64,000 bases of DNA from Trichuris trichiura (taxonomy: Eukaryota; Nematoda; Enoplea; Trichinellida; Trichuridae): positions 806,001 through 870,000 of the forward strand of contig JBAJFE010000009.1 of assembly GCA_037903355.1 (NCBI GenBank), read 5' to 3'. The notes under the pieces are model-generated. The model ran no database searches, was not told the DNA's origin, and was given only the letters and a program-made list of their open reading frames with translations. Each line of letters opens with the position of its first letter. Positions within the stretch are counted from its first letter, which is position 1. Both the position numbers and the translations under genes were made by a program. Positions 1 to 17,014 of this stretch are shown one piece after another.

Positions 1-310
1 TACCTCCCGCACCACGCTGTAATACGTGGCACAGATTCAATGAAAAAATGTCGAGTTGTATTTGATAGTTCTGCAAGTTATCAAGGCCTCTCGCTAAATG
101 ATTTGCTCGATCCTGGACCTGCACTGCAAAATGATTTAGTCGGCGTACTGTTGAGATACCGCCGCTTACGGTTTGCGGTTCAAACCGACATTGAAGCTAT
201 GTTTTTGCAGATTGAACTGCAGCAGGAGGATCGTGACTTTGTACGTTTTCTGTGGCGACGGCTTGATCCACATGAAACATTAAGGACAATGCGATTCACT
301 CGAAAGGGGC
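1..310 (+). pseudogene. BEL/Pao-type retrotransposon reverse transcriptase fragment
   Basis: The frame is open from base 1 to 342, so the element continues to the left of the window. The first residues read YLPHHAV, then RVVFDSSA, SLNDLLDPGP, GVLLRYR and DIEAMFLQI. This is the order of motifs at the start of the reverse transcriptase of BEL/Pao LTR retrotransposons, including the first catalytic aspartate region (the D of DIEAMF). The similarity stops after DFVRFLW and the frame ends soon after, without the YVDD box, RNase H or integrase. It is therefore a truncated relic, not a gene. The point of truncation coincides with the start of the GC-rich direct repeats listed next. Family assignment is from motif recall. 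Confidence 0.75.
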
Positions 311-316
311 GCTTTT

Positions 317-560
317 GGCGTTCGCTGTTTTGCGCCTCATGATTAGGCGCGAAACTGCAATCGAAAGATGCGGTTTTGGTTTTCGGAAAAGCTTTCTTAT
401 TTCAAGCTATTAAGAATTTTTCGGTGTGCAGCTGTTGGCGTCAATTTTCAAAGAAAGCGTCTGCTCTGAATATGTAAATTAAGTACAATTGGAACGCTTT
501 GTGTCGGCGTTCGCTGTCTTGCGCCTGTTGATTAGGCGGCAAACTGCAATCGAAAGGGGC
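317..560. repeat. Pair of about 50-bp direct repeats beside the Pao fragment
   Basis: Two copies of a GC-rich unit lie at 317-367 and 506-560, 189 bp apart. Both read GGCGTTCGCTGT, then TTGCGCCT, GATTAGGCG and AAACTGCAATCGAAAG, with only a few differences. The short string CGAAAGGGGC that ends the second copy also stands at 301-310, just before the first. They could be internal repeats or remnants of the terminal part of the BEL/Pao element. Neither copy is coding. Confidence 0.55.
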
Positions 561-1416
561 GTTTGCATTTGGTAGAGCCGGCGTCCCCGGTTGTTATGGC
601 CTGAAGCCATGGCGGGGGAGTGTTACGGCCGCGACTCCAACGATGCTCAGGTTCTTTGTAACCTGCAAACTCGAGATTACGTTCCGTTAGGTGAAGGTTG
701 AGTACGGTGGTTTTGGGTTGGTTGTGTGTTACTTGAACGTTCGATTAAAGCCTTAATAAGAACTTTACCGAATGACAAAGGCTTGTATGCATCGATACTG
801 CGCAAGCAAAATTAGCTGTATTCATTAAAAATGCACATTTTTAGCGCTTTAAAAACAAATCACTTTTGAAAGTGACTGTTACTGTTTGTTATCTTACTTT
901 GCGCCGCGCTACGTAAGGAAACTATAGATGCTAAGCTTGAGACGAATGTAAGGCTTAAGGAATAGTTTTACAAAGTGTAGCTGATGAAGCTTAACTATTG
1001 GTACCATTTTATTGTCTGCCATTGTGCAAACCGGAAAGGCATTTGTATCGTACGAGCAGAGTGAAGAATGTTTTACGCGGCCTACAAAATCGATTATTAT
1101 TACAAGTTAAATTAAAAAATTAAAACTTGTAACGTAATTAAAACGTTTTCAGGCAAGTTTTTTCAACCTTTGTGATTAAATTTTACAAAATAACGCATCT
1201 ACTAAAACGCTCGAATAACGTACCTGCACGTCATACAGCTTACTGTATTGTCGGTTGTCGTTTGCCGGAATTAGTGCCAGTTTTGTTAATTTTGTCTCGG
1301 AGAAGTTACATTAGCCGAAGTAAAACTTGGTAAGCAACACGTGGATGTTTATTTTCTCGTTATCCATACTGATACTTTGTTTTAGGTTTTAAGACGATTG
1401 AGGAAACGCGTAAAGC
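561..1416. other. Non-coding stretch upstream of RPS20
   Basis: I see no coding exon, RNA gene or clear repeat here. The right-hand end must contain the RPS20 promoter and 5' untranslated region. A pyrimidine-rich TTTTAG stands at 1380-1385, about 30 bases before the RPS20 start codon, and could be an acceptor for a 5' UTR intron or for spliced-leader trans-splicing. This cannot be decided from sequence alone. Confidence 0.3.
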
Positions 1417-2354
1417 ATGGTAAGGCTTTGTGGCTTACAGAATTTTACGCTGGCAAAGTCGGATATGCGCAAGCTTAACTTATTTGTTTTATGCTTACCA
1501 GTCTTGGAGCTTTTTTTCGAAATTACCATATCTTTTCCGGTTATTTCTGGTCAGCTTTTGCATAATCTACTTGTTTATTGTAGCTTAAGGTTAGTCAACG
1601 AAGTGCATTGCTGTGACGTGTACGCTTTGTTTAAAATATTTTTGAAGCGATTGTGCTTTTAATATTTGCAATTTTTTTAAAACTAGCATAGGTTTTGGTT
1701 TTCCGGAGCAGAGGAAATGGCCTGCGTGCTTTGTGTACTTTTTTGAGTTTGCCTGTCGCTTAGTTTTCAATCTAATATAGTACCAAAGCTCCTCAATTTA
1801 ACAGCTGCAGCTTAATAGGAACCGTCACCCCTCTAACATTGTTCTTTAATAAAATTTTCGCGATAGAACCACTCTGCTTCCGTGCGAAGCTTTCGTTATT
1901 TTTAGGCCTATTTCAAAAAAGAAGTGCAGGAAGAAGCGGATATCCAGCCGAAGAAAATTCAAGTTGCTCTGACGAGCTGTAACGTACCAGCTCTTGAACG
2001 AGGTAAAGAATTTCATCCGTAAAATTTTTTAACGATTACTCATGTTGTTTCAGCATGCGCTGAGTTAATCAAAAGCGCTAGGGACAACGACGTGAAGGTT
2101 AAAGGGCCCATTCGTTTTCCAACAAAGATACTGCGTATTACCTGCCGTAAGACACCTTGCGGAGAGGGCAGCAAGACTTGGGACCGATACGAGATGCGTA
2201 TACACAAACGCACAGTTAGGATGATGACAAGTCTGGAAAAACTAAAAGAACTGGTAAGTTTCACTTCGTTGCAGATCATCTATCAATTTCCAATGTACTT
2301 TAGACTAAACTACCGATTGAACCTGTTGTGAGTATCTACGTGACTGTTGCATGA
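1417..2354 (+). CDS. RPS20: 40S ribosomal protein S20 (uS10), four exons
   Basis: Small-subunit ribosomal protein uS10, which sits in the head of the 40S subunit. Exons are 1417-1419, 1906-2002, 2054-2253 and 2304-2354, giving 116 residues against about 119 in mammals. The first coding exon is only the ATG, followed at once by the donor GTAAGG. The next exon opens after a TTTTTAG acceptor with A-Y-F-K-K. Diagnostic uS10 stretches are LKVKGP-like VKVKGPIRFPTK, LRITCRKTPCGEGSKTWDR and MRIHKR, ending in the short last exon with KLPIEPVVSIYVTVA. All phases agree (0, 1, 0). Introns 2 and 3 are 51 and 50 nt; intron 1 is 486 nt. I looked for a box C/D snoRNA in intron 1 and saw none. Codon use looks normal and nothing is broken. 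Confidence 0.95.
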
Positions 2355-3640
2355 AGAGCAGGTATTCATCGCTGTGAGCAATAAAATAGTTCTGTCAGCT
2401 TCCGTGAAATGTTGCGCGGGAAAGAAATATTTGAGGTCAACTTAAAGTTGATATGAAAGTTGGCCTATAGCGGAGGGTCTATTTGTACGTTGCAAAGACA
2501 ACTGGTCTTTCGCTGGGCTAAATTTAAATTTACTGTCGAGTGGGAACTTGAAAATCAAGTAAGAACGTAGACTGATAAAAGCACCAAGTAAGGTACTATA
2601 TCACATGGTGTAGCGAAAACTTAAAGCTTTTTGCGATGGTAATTTGAAGATGATTTTCGTAAATCGTTCCCTTGGTAACTTTAGCTGTAGTGTAACAACA
2701 TTACACAAGCTTTATTATGAAAGCATTTCGCCTGGAAAAAGAAGCAGCAGTTCGATCTACTATGTTTTTGCCCGTTTAGTTAAAGACAATGACCACCTTT
2801 GTATTAGACAAAATTCAATTGATTTTTTCATTCTTATTGAAATGCGCAGCTGCTAACTGATCAATTTTGTCATTAAGCCGGCGTATACTATAGCTGACCC
2901 TCCTTTGTCAGACTTAATGCAATCATACGACAGTTCCTTTGGGTGACGTTAGGCGTTGTCGCTTTCCTATGTATCTAAGTAGGACATGTTGACAGTCAAG
3001 GCTTTGTAGTATATAATTTTGTGGTTCAATAGTAGATTGAATTTCACTTGAAAAGAAGCAATGATTAAACTATGGTCGGCAGGTTGTTTAATAATAAGTT
3101 TAGGGATATATACCAACCAGGCTACGAATACGCCTTTATTCGCTGAAGTAGCGCGCTAATAAAATAGTCTCCTACTTTCTTTTGTTAAAAGCGAATGATA
3201 GTAAAGAGCGGCAAAGCAGCCTGACGCCTTCTTGGCAATGCAGAACGACTTTCGCCTTTGCTAATCAACACACGCAATGAGCAAAGAGCACCGGTTCGTT
3301 CACCATGCAAAGGCAAGTTTATGTACTGAAGAAAAGTCGTCATTAGAGCTCGAAGTAAGGTTTTTGTAAGTATGGTTAGTAAAAAAGGCGTTGGCGGCAT
3401 TGACGCTGATACGATGAAAAGTGCTAATAGTTTTACCTATGCCTGTAATGCTTTAAAAGAAAAGCAGGTTCATTTGAAAAAATGATTTGAAAAGGAAAGG
3501 TTTCTCCGATATTTTACTGTAAAGTTATGTCTCTTAAAAGTTTTCTGCTGCTAATGCGGTTACGCTGATTAAGTCAGTGACGTATCATTTATTAGGAAAT
3601 GCAATGATGAATCAAGGAAGCGTAACGTCTATTTTTGCAG
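2355..3640. other. Non-coding stretch between RPS20 and the bHLH exon
   Basis: AT-rich DNA with short chance reading frames only. It probably contains the 5' exon or exons and promoter of the bHLH gene, because the exon at 3641 has an in-frame stop (TAA at 3623-3625) and no start codon of its own. I could not identify the upstream exon. Confidence 0.3.
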
Positions 3641-3895
3641 TCGCTCTCTGATTCCGGCACTGATTGTACATCTGCAGCCGAAAGAAGACGCATTCACCGA
3701 GCCTCGTTGCCTTATCGCCAAGTACATGCTAATCGAGAACGCCTTAGAGTGGAGTCGTTCAACCATGCTTTTCAAGAACTACGTACTCTGTTGCCAGTAC
3801 TTCCGCCTGATAAGAAGATGACGAAAGTGCAGATTCTTCGTTTGGCCACCTCTTATATCACATATTTAAATTGTTTGCTTAACTATGATAAATAA
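3641..3895 (+). CDS. bHLH transcription factor of the NHLH/HEN family, 3' terminal exon
   Basis: The exon follows a strong acceptor (TTTTTGCAG, ending at 3640) and runs to a TAA at 3893-3895. It encodes a class II basic helix-loop-helix domain: basic region YRQVHANRERLRVESFN, helix 1 HAFQELRTLLPVLP, loop PDKKMTK, helix 2 VQILRLATSYITYLN. The LPPDKKM-K loop and the end of the protein only a few residues after helix 2 are typical of NHLH1/NHLH2 (HEN1/2; hlh-15 in C. elegans), which are neuronal regulators binding E-box DNA as dimers with E-proteins. The basic region keeps the E-R-x-R contacts expected for E-box binding. The gene is incomplete here: upstream exons are not identified. The stop codon is followed directly by an AATAAA. 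Confidence 0.8.
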   Translation, partial: SLSDSGTDCTSAAERRRIHRASLPYRQVHANRERLRVESFNHAFQELRTLLPVLPPDKKMTKVQILRLATSYITYLNCLLNYDK

Positions 3896-8753
<4,858 letters not shown>

Positions 8754-11339
8754 CTTATTTCCGTAAACTTGCTCACTCTTGAACTATCTGTTTTCTTCTT
8801 GCAACGTAGTCAACGTCGTTGAGCTGTATCGCTTTCGTTCCTTCGAATGACCGTTTACTCACTTTGGCTCTTGGCAACGCCGTTGATTTCATGAGAAATA
8901 GCTGAAGCGTTCAGTGGAGCAGAAATATCTATTTGCATATGAAATAAACAACATTGAAGGGAAAAGCTAAAGAAAATGCGCAGCGCGAAATTTTTGTTGT
9001 GTTTGCTTGAAGTATTTCCGTTCAATCACCGTTTGAAATGAGTCGCCTTTTTCGAAATTCAACTAGGGCATTTTTACGATGTAAAAAAGCTGAGACGAAA
9101 TTTCTTTGCTCGTTTTGTTCTATTGTTGTCAAGCGGGAGCGTAATTATGCGACTATAATTAACAAAGCATTTGCTTCTCTTTATCAGCAATCACAAGCTC
9201 TTTTCTTCTGCTTCTTTATTCTTAGGTGGCAGTTTCGGCTTCGAACTTTGTTCCCGCCATAAAGTGGCAGTACAAAAGCTCACTGAGTTTAACGCTGCAT
9301 ACAATAACGTACAAACGCGAAAGTCGTTAGATGTCATAGAAAGAGCCCATTTGGGAAGGAAAACGTTGAGTCCTACCCTTTAGTCGCCCCATTGTCATAC
9401 TGTAAGTGTTCACGCAACCTTGATCTGTTTTCACCTTAAGCTAAGCTTAAAATAAGACTTAGATTTTAACTTACATATAGCCAAGAGAGTTCAAGATGGT
9501 CAGCGTCCTTGTTATCAAGAAAAGAGCAGGTTTGAAGCATGCATGTCAGGAAAGAACCTGCATTCCTCAAACAATGAGGCGGCTAACAAGATTCGAAAAA
9601 CCGAGTTCGCTTCTTCGAAGCTTACAACTTTAAACGAAACTTGGCTTGTCTTGTCACAAGAGAAACAAATAACTACTTATCGTCAACTTCATGAGTGCTA
9701 CTGTATCTTAATAAAAGTTACTCGTCTTAGAAACTCAGCTTCAAGCAAACAGAATTCGAGCACCAGACAACTTTTTCTTTTTTGAGCAACAGAATCTTAT
9801 TTCCGAATTTTCTTTGGTATTAGGACAACGTTGCCATCTTTTCGGTGTCCTGATCAGAATCAACTTTTTTTTCCTAACAGCTTTTTAAGAAGGATGATCC
9901 GTTGAGAATTATTTGATTCATTTTTATGCGACTCAAGATTCATGCTAGTGAAGGAGAAGCTTCAAACTTAGCGAAGAACTCATCCTCAACGATCGGTTGA
10001 GAAACCAAAGCTAATACGTCAGCCTTGAATGCATATGAATGAACGCGCACGAGAAAACAATAGCAGCTAAAGTTTCTCGCGCGCTCACTGGGGTAAGGTA
10101 CTTTAAGCCGCTCGAAAAAATTTAGTTAAGTAAAAATAAAAATTGCACTTGTCTCTGTAGCGTAGACTCACTGCTGAATGCACAGCAAGAAATCTTTAGA
10201 CTCAGTTTCGTTGCCATATTGAAAAAATAAATTATTTGTCTTTACATATTCCTCTTACAAAAGCTTGCGAAGGTGGGTGCACACATGCGTTAGCTTCTAG
10301 TACCTGAGCATCTTTCTAGTCCCGCTATCTTTTATTGCATCTGACGAGAACAAGTTTTTTTACGCTGCGTAGCTCTTCAGCCTTGAAATTAAACACGTTC
10401 CCTTTTGGCGACTAGATATTTCGTAAGTCAAACGATAAACGCGCGATAATTTTATTTCGCTAAGTACTACGCTTTTGTGAACTTTTTAAACAATTCCTAC
10501 CTGCTTGCATGACAACCGCGTGAGTAATCGTCCCTGACGAGCTAGTTTTAGCAACTTATTCTTTTTATTCGCAAAGTATTACCTTAATTAATGGGGTTGC
10601 GCATTCTCCTTCGTTAGGATCGCCTATAGAAGGCTTTTCGCGTACCTTTGCATTCCCACAGAATGGCTGCAATAATTTTTGAGCATAAGACCCTTTGCAG
10701 TTGCTTAACGTAACTGCAAAGGGTCCAGTGGGTACACATGTGATCCTATACAATGAAATGTTTCCTGGAATGCTTAGTGCAAAAGTAGGAAATGCCACTC
10801 TGGCTTATAATGTATAGTGATAGTTTTCTCTCATTGTATCCAAAGATTTTCAGTTGCATAGCAATTCCTCAGACAGCTTGAAGCGGGTGTAATGTTCTTA
10901 CGATGCATATTTGCTTTAGGACTTGCGTGTAGTGGTTTTGCGGCTTCACCCGTTTGTCTGTAATTTGTTTTGCCGTTAGGTTGACTAGTCTAATTTTGAT
11001 ATGATGTAAATCATTTTAGTTGCTTACAGAAAGATAAGGAAGCCTTCAACGTTATCGGCTGCTTTTTAAGACTCATTCAAAGAAGACATGAATATTTCAA
11101 TTTTCTTCTTTGAAATGTTATCCTTTTGTACTAGGAATACTTGCAAACCTTTAATTTATAGCTCAACCGTCAGACTAAGGTTATAAGCTAGCTTTTTACA
11201 TGGATTAAAGCATACGAAAATGGTCTACCGCTTATTTGCTATGCATCAGTTGAGTAGGACTTGATTCTAAAAAGTTTTATATCGATACTTCTTTTCAGGA
11301 TTTGGTTTATCTTTTATACTTGGTAAATTCAATCAAGCA
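8754..11339. other. 2.6-kb intergenic region with dispersed repeats
   Basis: I recognise no gene. About 9480-9590 carries a sequence found again at about 24940-25010: both contain GGAAAGAACCTGCATT-like and GAGGCGGCT strings in the same order. A perfect 14-bp inverted repeat (10689-10702 and 10712-10725, arms GACCCTTTGCAGTT, 9-nt loop) stands near 10.7 kb. Short open frames here have no recognisable similarity. Confidence 0.35.
10689..10725. repeat. Short perfect inverted repeat
   Basis: Arms of 14 bp, GACCCTTTGCAGTT at 10689-10702 and its exact complement at 10712-10725, are separated by nine bases. It would form a small stable hairpin in either strand. No gene abuts it, so a terminator or RNA-processing role has no support; it may be part of a decayed foldback element. 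Confidence 0.45.
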
Positions 11340-14300
11340 ATGGTGTGCGAAAGTAGTGCCGCGGATTCCGCAAAGCAGCCGCCGCGTACATCCAAAGCAC
11401 ATCCATCAAAAGCAAAGGAGGGACGATTCCCCAAGCGGTTCGGTCAGCCGTTGTTCTTCGCAATTTCCGTTGTTTCCGCAATCGGAATGTTTTACTACCA
11501 CCGAACCTACATGTTCTTGCCGTCCGTTATTGTTACAAAGTGCTCCATTCCAACCGTGATGAATCACAGTTACGAGGCGGTCGATCCGTCCATGTTTTGG
11601 GGCACCTATAGAGCCAACTTGTACATTGGAATGGGTGGTCGCAGTCCTCTGTCGCCCCTGTTTGGAGTCATGTGGTACCTGCAAGCTCCTAGCGGAAAAG
11701 TGGAAATGCCAAAAATAAGGTTGGCTCCCCTAGGGCCGGCTAAGAAGCTTTATTTGCATTTTACCAATCCCCTACATTTAGACATTGGTGTAATCAAGGA
11801 GATCATCTAACTCGGCATTCATGGGAAGAGCATGACGGCAAGATTTACGGTATTCAGCAAATTGTTGATCATCATCTGCAGATTAAAGCTGCTATGTTAA
11901 AAAGCCCGCTGCTTAAGCATCCGGGCAACTGGGCATGGCGAATTGAAACTGATATCCTCGTACGCTTTAGGCAAAACAAGTCATTTTTTTATTCAGCAGT
12001 ATATTTTTAGGCTGAGGAGGAGGTGACAAAGCCTCCTTATTCCTTCATCTTCTACATGATGCTTCCCAGTGGTGACATTTTGAAACTTAAGCAAAATGAA
12101 AATGTCTACATAATTGAAGGTGAAACGGAAGAACTTAAAAATTTCCGATTGCATATCATCGGTCCTCAGAGTATCCGTCATAGCACTCACGTTAAATTGC
12201 GTCTGGCTGATGCTGCAACGATTGACGAGGAGATTTTGAAGCATATGCGCATCTTTAAGGTGAGATAGCGTTTTCATTTTTGATTGAACGGCATGTTAGC
12301 CCTCAGTAGCTCCATAAGAATACTTCAAGTCTACCGAAATTTCCTTACAATTTAAATTTACATCAGCTATTCAGAGAAATATTAATATATGTTTTTTTTG
12401 TCTGTAGACTCCATTGATCTACTTGTTTTTTAATCTGATCGCACTCTCACGGTTTGAGCTGCTTAAACTTTTATTATTAGCAGTAGGAAACAGTGTGTCG
12501 ATATTCCAAATCCGCATAAGACAGGCCTAATCTTAAAAGTAGAAACTTGACTCCAATAGATTAAATTTTAATTTTGTTATCTTCTTTGCGAGGCTGTCCA
12601 CCCCGCGATAGCTTATTTTTGAAAACTTTTAAATACTCTATTTTTGTTAACTGGTTTTTGGATATGGCACTTTTTTGTTTTAGTTTTCTTCATCAGATGT
12701 TATGCTTCTTGGTTTGGCTGAATCTGAACCTACAGAGAATACAAATTTCATAGCCGTACAAGTAACGCTGGCTGAAAACACTAGAATTGAAGTTGCCTTT
12801 GAATCATTAGTCGGCGGCGCAAAGAGGGAACTTTTAACAGGCGAGCTGTTCGATTCCAAGCTGTCCGTAATTATTCAAATTTCTATACGTTGGCGACTTC
12901 ACGTCAAGTAGCATTTAGGCCGCGCGTGCGGAATTTGAGAAAAAATTTGAAGCCACCTTCCAACTGGAGGAAAAGAAATACGCTGAAGTGTTTAGCAAAG
13001 TTGGAAAGCACGCATTAAGCAGTATGCTCGGTGGCTTGAGCTATTTTCATGGTCGCGCAATCGTGCAGTCCGTTTACAATTCGGCGCCAGTTCTGTACGG
13101 ACCACTGGAATTGTTCAGCACCGTTCCCTCGAAGTCATTTTTTCCAAGAGGTTTTTTATGGGACGAAGGTTTCCATCAACTGCTGCTACGTCACTGGGAT
13201 GTCGACCTGTCGTTGGAAATAATGGGACACTGGCTGGACCTTATGAATGTGGAAGGTTGGATTCCCAGAGAGGTCATTTTAGGGACCGAAGCTTTACGTA
13301 AAGTACCATGGGAGTTCGTAACGCAAAGAAATAGCGTAGCAAATCCTCCAGTTTTCTTTTATACTTTGAATTCCATACTGAAAGACGAAGCACGCTTAAC
13401 CGCCTCCGATAAGCTTCTTTTGAAGCGTATGTTTCCTCGGCTGAAGCTGTGGTATCGCTGGTTGAACAGTACACAGGCTGGTTCTCAACTTGGAACATTT
13501 CGGTAGGTGACAGTCGATTCTCGGCCGTTTAGTAATTAATGTAAACTTTTGAAGATGGCGCGGTCGCAATGAGACTACCAATATGGAACTTAATCCAAAA
13601 ACGTTGCCTTCCGGTTTGGACGATTTTCCGCGAGCGTCTCATCCCACGCAAGATGAATATCATGTCGATTTGTTTAGTTGGATGTTGGCTTCAACCAATT
13701 CCATGATCCGTATGTCCAAACTAGTTAACGACGATGCTTCGGAAAAGCTTTTCCGCGAATATGCCGCTATGTTGACAAAGCATAATTTGTTAGACCAACT
13801 GCATTGGAGCGAAAGAAATAAGAGATATTGCGATTATGGGTTGCACACCGGTTTAGTTGCTTTGGAAGAATTTTCTGTTCCCGTAAAGTCTCCGGACGGT
13901 ACGCAGAGGCGGGAAACCGAGTTTCGTCGCGTAGTTAAAGGCAAACCGAAGCTACGGCTTGTATCCGACGTGTTTGGTTACGTAAATTTATTCCCTTTGT
14001 TTTTGCGTCTTTTGCCACGCGATTCGCCAAAGCTGGAGCATATTTTTGAACAAATGACCAACCCGGAACTGTTGTGGACTCCTTACGGTCTTCGCTCGCT
14101 ATCAAAGTCTTCTCGCTTATACATGAAAAGAAATACGGAACATGATCCCCCTTATTGGCGAGGCGCCGTATGGATTAACATGAATTATATGGCATTGTCT
14201 AGCTTACATTACTATAGTCAAGCTGAAGGTCCCTACAGGCAGAAGGCGTTCGATGTTTATAACGAGTTGCGGAATGCAGTCGTTAGCAATGTTGTAAAGC

Positions 14301-14425
14301 AATACGTGCGTACCGGCTACATTTGGGAACATTACAATGATGTAACAGGTGAAGGCGAAGGTAGCCATCCATTCAGTGGTTGGACTTCGTTGGTGCTGCT
14401 TATGATGGCTGAATTGTACGAGTAG
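11340..14425 (+). CDS. MOGS: Mannosyl-oligosaccharide glucosidase (ER glucosidase I, GH63), six exons
   Basis: Removes the outermost alpha-1,2-linked glucose from Glc3Man9GlcNAc2 on new glycoproteins in the ER lumen, the first trimming step of N-glycan maturation. Exons: 11340-11719, 11782-11959, 12011-12259, 12684-12866, 12919-13502, 13555-14425; 814 residues, close to the family's usual 830. Type II topology: a basic cytosolic tail, then one hydrophobic segment (about residues 38-55, LFFAISVVSAIGMFYYH), then the lumenal part. GH63 signatures: FWGTYRANLYIGM, FFPRGFLWDEGFHQL, NPKTLPSGLDDFPRASHP, PYGLRSLSKSS and NTEHDPPYWRGAVWINMNY. All splice phases agree. Exon 1 reads through its donor to a stop at 11808-11810, so unspliced RNA would be truncated. 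No sign of decay. Confidence 0.95.
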
Positions 14426-16216
14426 ATGTTACGAAATGGAGTGATGAATGAACCGAAGTTATTCTCTCCGAAAGTAACGTTCTTAAAATTGCGCAATGTT
14501 ATTCCCAGCTTGATGATGTACGTCTCGCTAAGGTTCGCTAAAGCACTATTCCCGTTGCTCACTGCCAAGCGAACTTGCTAGTCTTGAAACATTGTTTGTT
14601 GTTGAAGCATTTGTAGTTGAAATAAAATGCGCTTGAAAAGCGGAATCCTCGTTTGCCCATTGCCGCGAAGTAGTGCTCAGCGAAGAACGGCAAGTCTTTG
14701 GCGGGTGAAATTCAAAATTTTTCATATAGAACTCTTTTGAACAGACCTCAATTTTGCGTAGCGTAAAATCGCTGTCTCTTGGTTTCCCTCCGTTATATTT
14801 AATCGTATAAGTCACCGAAAAGCAAATGAATCCATAAGTTGAAGCTTTAGCTAGAACTGCCAATGAACAACCGCAACGTTTTTCTGCAGAAAAGATAATA
14901 AAGCTAAAGTACTGTAGAGACATCGATATTTTGTTCGAATTTTTGCCAGTATGCCGCCAAGCTGCTTGAATAGTGTTAAATTACAGTACGCTCTACTCTA
15001 AGGTTCAAACATACAGTAAAATTTTTACCTACCTATCTTTTAGCCCTGTTCGCTCGTTTAATACAGTAACAAAGCTGCTGTTGAGTGCAAGTCGAAAAGA
15101 TAATAAATGAAGCTTCAAAGCAGCGAACAACACCGCGTATATGGCTTCTTCAAGCTAAGTACAATGCCTTTCCTCGATATTTGCAACTGCGGTTGATCGC
15201 TCGGGAAGAAACCTTTCTATTTTTTTGCGAATTGTTTGTTGAAGAACAAATACTTTGCGACTATAATGTTATCATCTTACTCGGTTGGCCGCTTGGTTCG
15301 TAGTTCATTTGATTGCGTAAAGCAACTACGATGGCTGGAAAGGACATGTAAACCGGTAAGGATTCGTGCCAATGCATCATGCTTGACTTTTTATCTTACG
15401 CTACGAGTTTCTAAGAAAGTTTGAGCCTTTATCATGAAGACAGCTTTAAAGGGATTTTGTATTGAAGTTGATGAGCTTGCACCTTCATAGTTTTCTTTAA
15501 TTCTAATGCAGACCTGGCTCAAACTGCTGCTTCCATTAATTAGTTGGCACTTCCAATGACATCGTTGACTCTATGCACGCAGGTAGGAGCAGCGGTTTTT
15601 TAAATTCGATTTGTGATTTCTTAAGTTTGGTGGCGTGCTGGCATGCGTATACTTTGAATTTTGTCCGTTGTTTTAATTGCTAGCAAAATAGCTTTGCAAA
15701 AAAGCTTCTAAGTTATCGTTAAGAAAAAGACAATCTTTTCAGGGTAGATTAGTTCCATTTTCAGCTATAGAGAATATTTGCTCCCATTTATGTGAGATGC
15801 CAACACGCTGACGATTTAAGTTATTGATTGGCAGGTTCATTCAACGAAAACGTTTCCTAGCGGTCACATTTTTAAAGATTTAGTTTCCTTAATAGCGGAA
15901 TCTGTATTTCATAATTTATTTTTTACTATGTTACGCTGTTGGTCTCAGAAAATGAAATAATTAAAAAACGCATTGAGAATGTAACAAGGCTGATCCCAGA
16001 AGCTACGTGGCTTGTCCGCAACAACGAATTGTTGTCCTGTCGATTACTATAGAAGATCACTTTTCTGCGTAACGTATTTTTTTCTTATTAATTCAATTTT
16101 GAAGATATAGTTTTTTTAAAGAAAGTTCTCGAAATTTCGGAGAACTTTCTGGAATCGCCTTACCGCGCGGTCAGTATCAATGCAATAATTAAATTCTTAA
16201 GAGTATTACTTTCATC
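14426..16216. other. Intergenic region downstream of MOGS
   Basis: Apart from the minus-strand open frame noted separately (14546-14910), I see nothing coding. The sequence is AT-rich, with short frames only and no clear repeat until the element starting near 16217. Confidence 0.3.
14546..14910 (-). CDS. Possible terminal exon of an unidentified gene
   Basis: The minus strand carries an open frame that follows a good acceptor (TTTTCTGCAG) near 14890 and ends at a TAG at 14546-14548. The predicted peptide starts with a cysteine-containing, mildly hydrophobic stretch (CGCSLAVLAKASTYGFICF), then a charged segment and a serine/threonine-rich tail. I do not recognise it. The length is somewhat above what is expected by chance and the position, convergent with MOGS, is compatible with a gene, but there is no similarity to support it and no upstream exon was found. 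Confidence 0.25.
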
Positions 16217-16392
16217 TTGAACACTGGATGCTTCTTAACGGGTCTGAAGGTTTTCATGATGGAGTCTTCTTACGGCTCTCATCGCTGACGACGGGACAAG
16301 GTTGGTCCCTAAAGTTCTGAAAGTATAGGATTGTTCTGAATTTTTCTTTAATAGTCGCTCATCCATCCGTTGGTAGGGCATTTGCTTTGGTT
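16217..16392 (+). repeat. Dispersed repeat family R, copy 1
   Basis: The segment begins CTTGAACACTGGATG, continues TTAACGGGTCTGAAGGTTTTCATGATGG and TCTTCTTACGGC, then GCTGACGACGGGAC, and ends TAGTCGCTCATCCATCCGTTGGTAG. The same blocks occur at 23667-23956, partly in inverted order. The central block can fold into a stem GGGAC/GTCCC behind the string CTGACGA. I read it as a non-autonomous mobile element or the terminal part of a larger retroelement; ends are approximate. Confidence 0.6.
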
Positions 16393-17014
16393 ATTTCGAA
16401 AACCAACAACGGGCAACACAGAAAGCTGTAAGAAAACTCCATCATTATTTTGACCTTATGAAATGCAACTATATGCAGAGATGTTTTAGGCAACTAATAT
16501 TTTTTTAGAAGATTATTTATCTGCAAAACCATATAGCCATTGTGCGGCGCTTTCTGTGTACGCTTATGTTCCCTCTTCGGAATTCTCCTTGTCTCACACT
16601 GAGTTTATTTGCATGAATGAAGCAGCCAGTCGCAGAAAAAGAAATACTGGTGTAGTAACGGGCTTAATACTTTAGACGTCATCGTGATATGTCTTGAAAA
16701 TATTGAAAACGTAGTAAGGGGCATCCCGAAAGCTTTTTGAACCTTCACAAACACAAAAAATCACATCATCTGTAAAATGTAAGAGCGAAAAGATACTGTC
16801 TGCTTTTTAATTTATGCTAACAGCTTTTGCTTCGTAGTTACTGCTGAGTGAATAGAAGCTGACGCAAAAGAATATAGCGTTTTATTAACTAACAAAGAAA
16901 AGAAGAAAGCATGTTTATAAAGGCAAATTTCCTATTGATAGAAACTAAATGACATTTTCGAGCGTTACTCTTTTTTGAAGATATAGTGTCATCGTACGGG
17001 ACCGTATATATTCA

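Noticed and set aside
1417..1662. 81-codon open frame starting at the RPS20 ATG
   Set aside because: Only its first codon is coding; the rest is RPS20 intron 1, starting with a GTAAGG donor.
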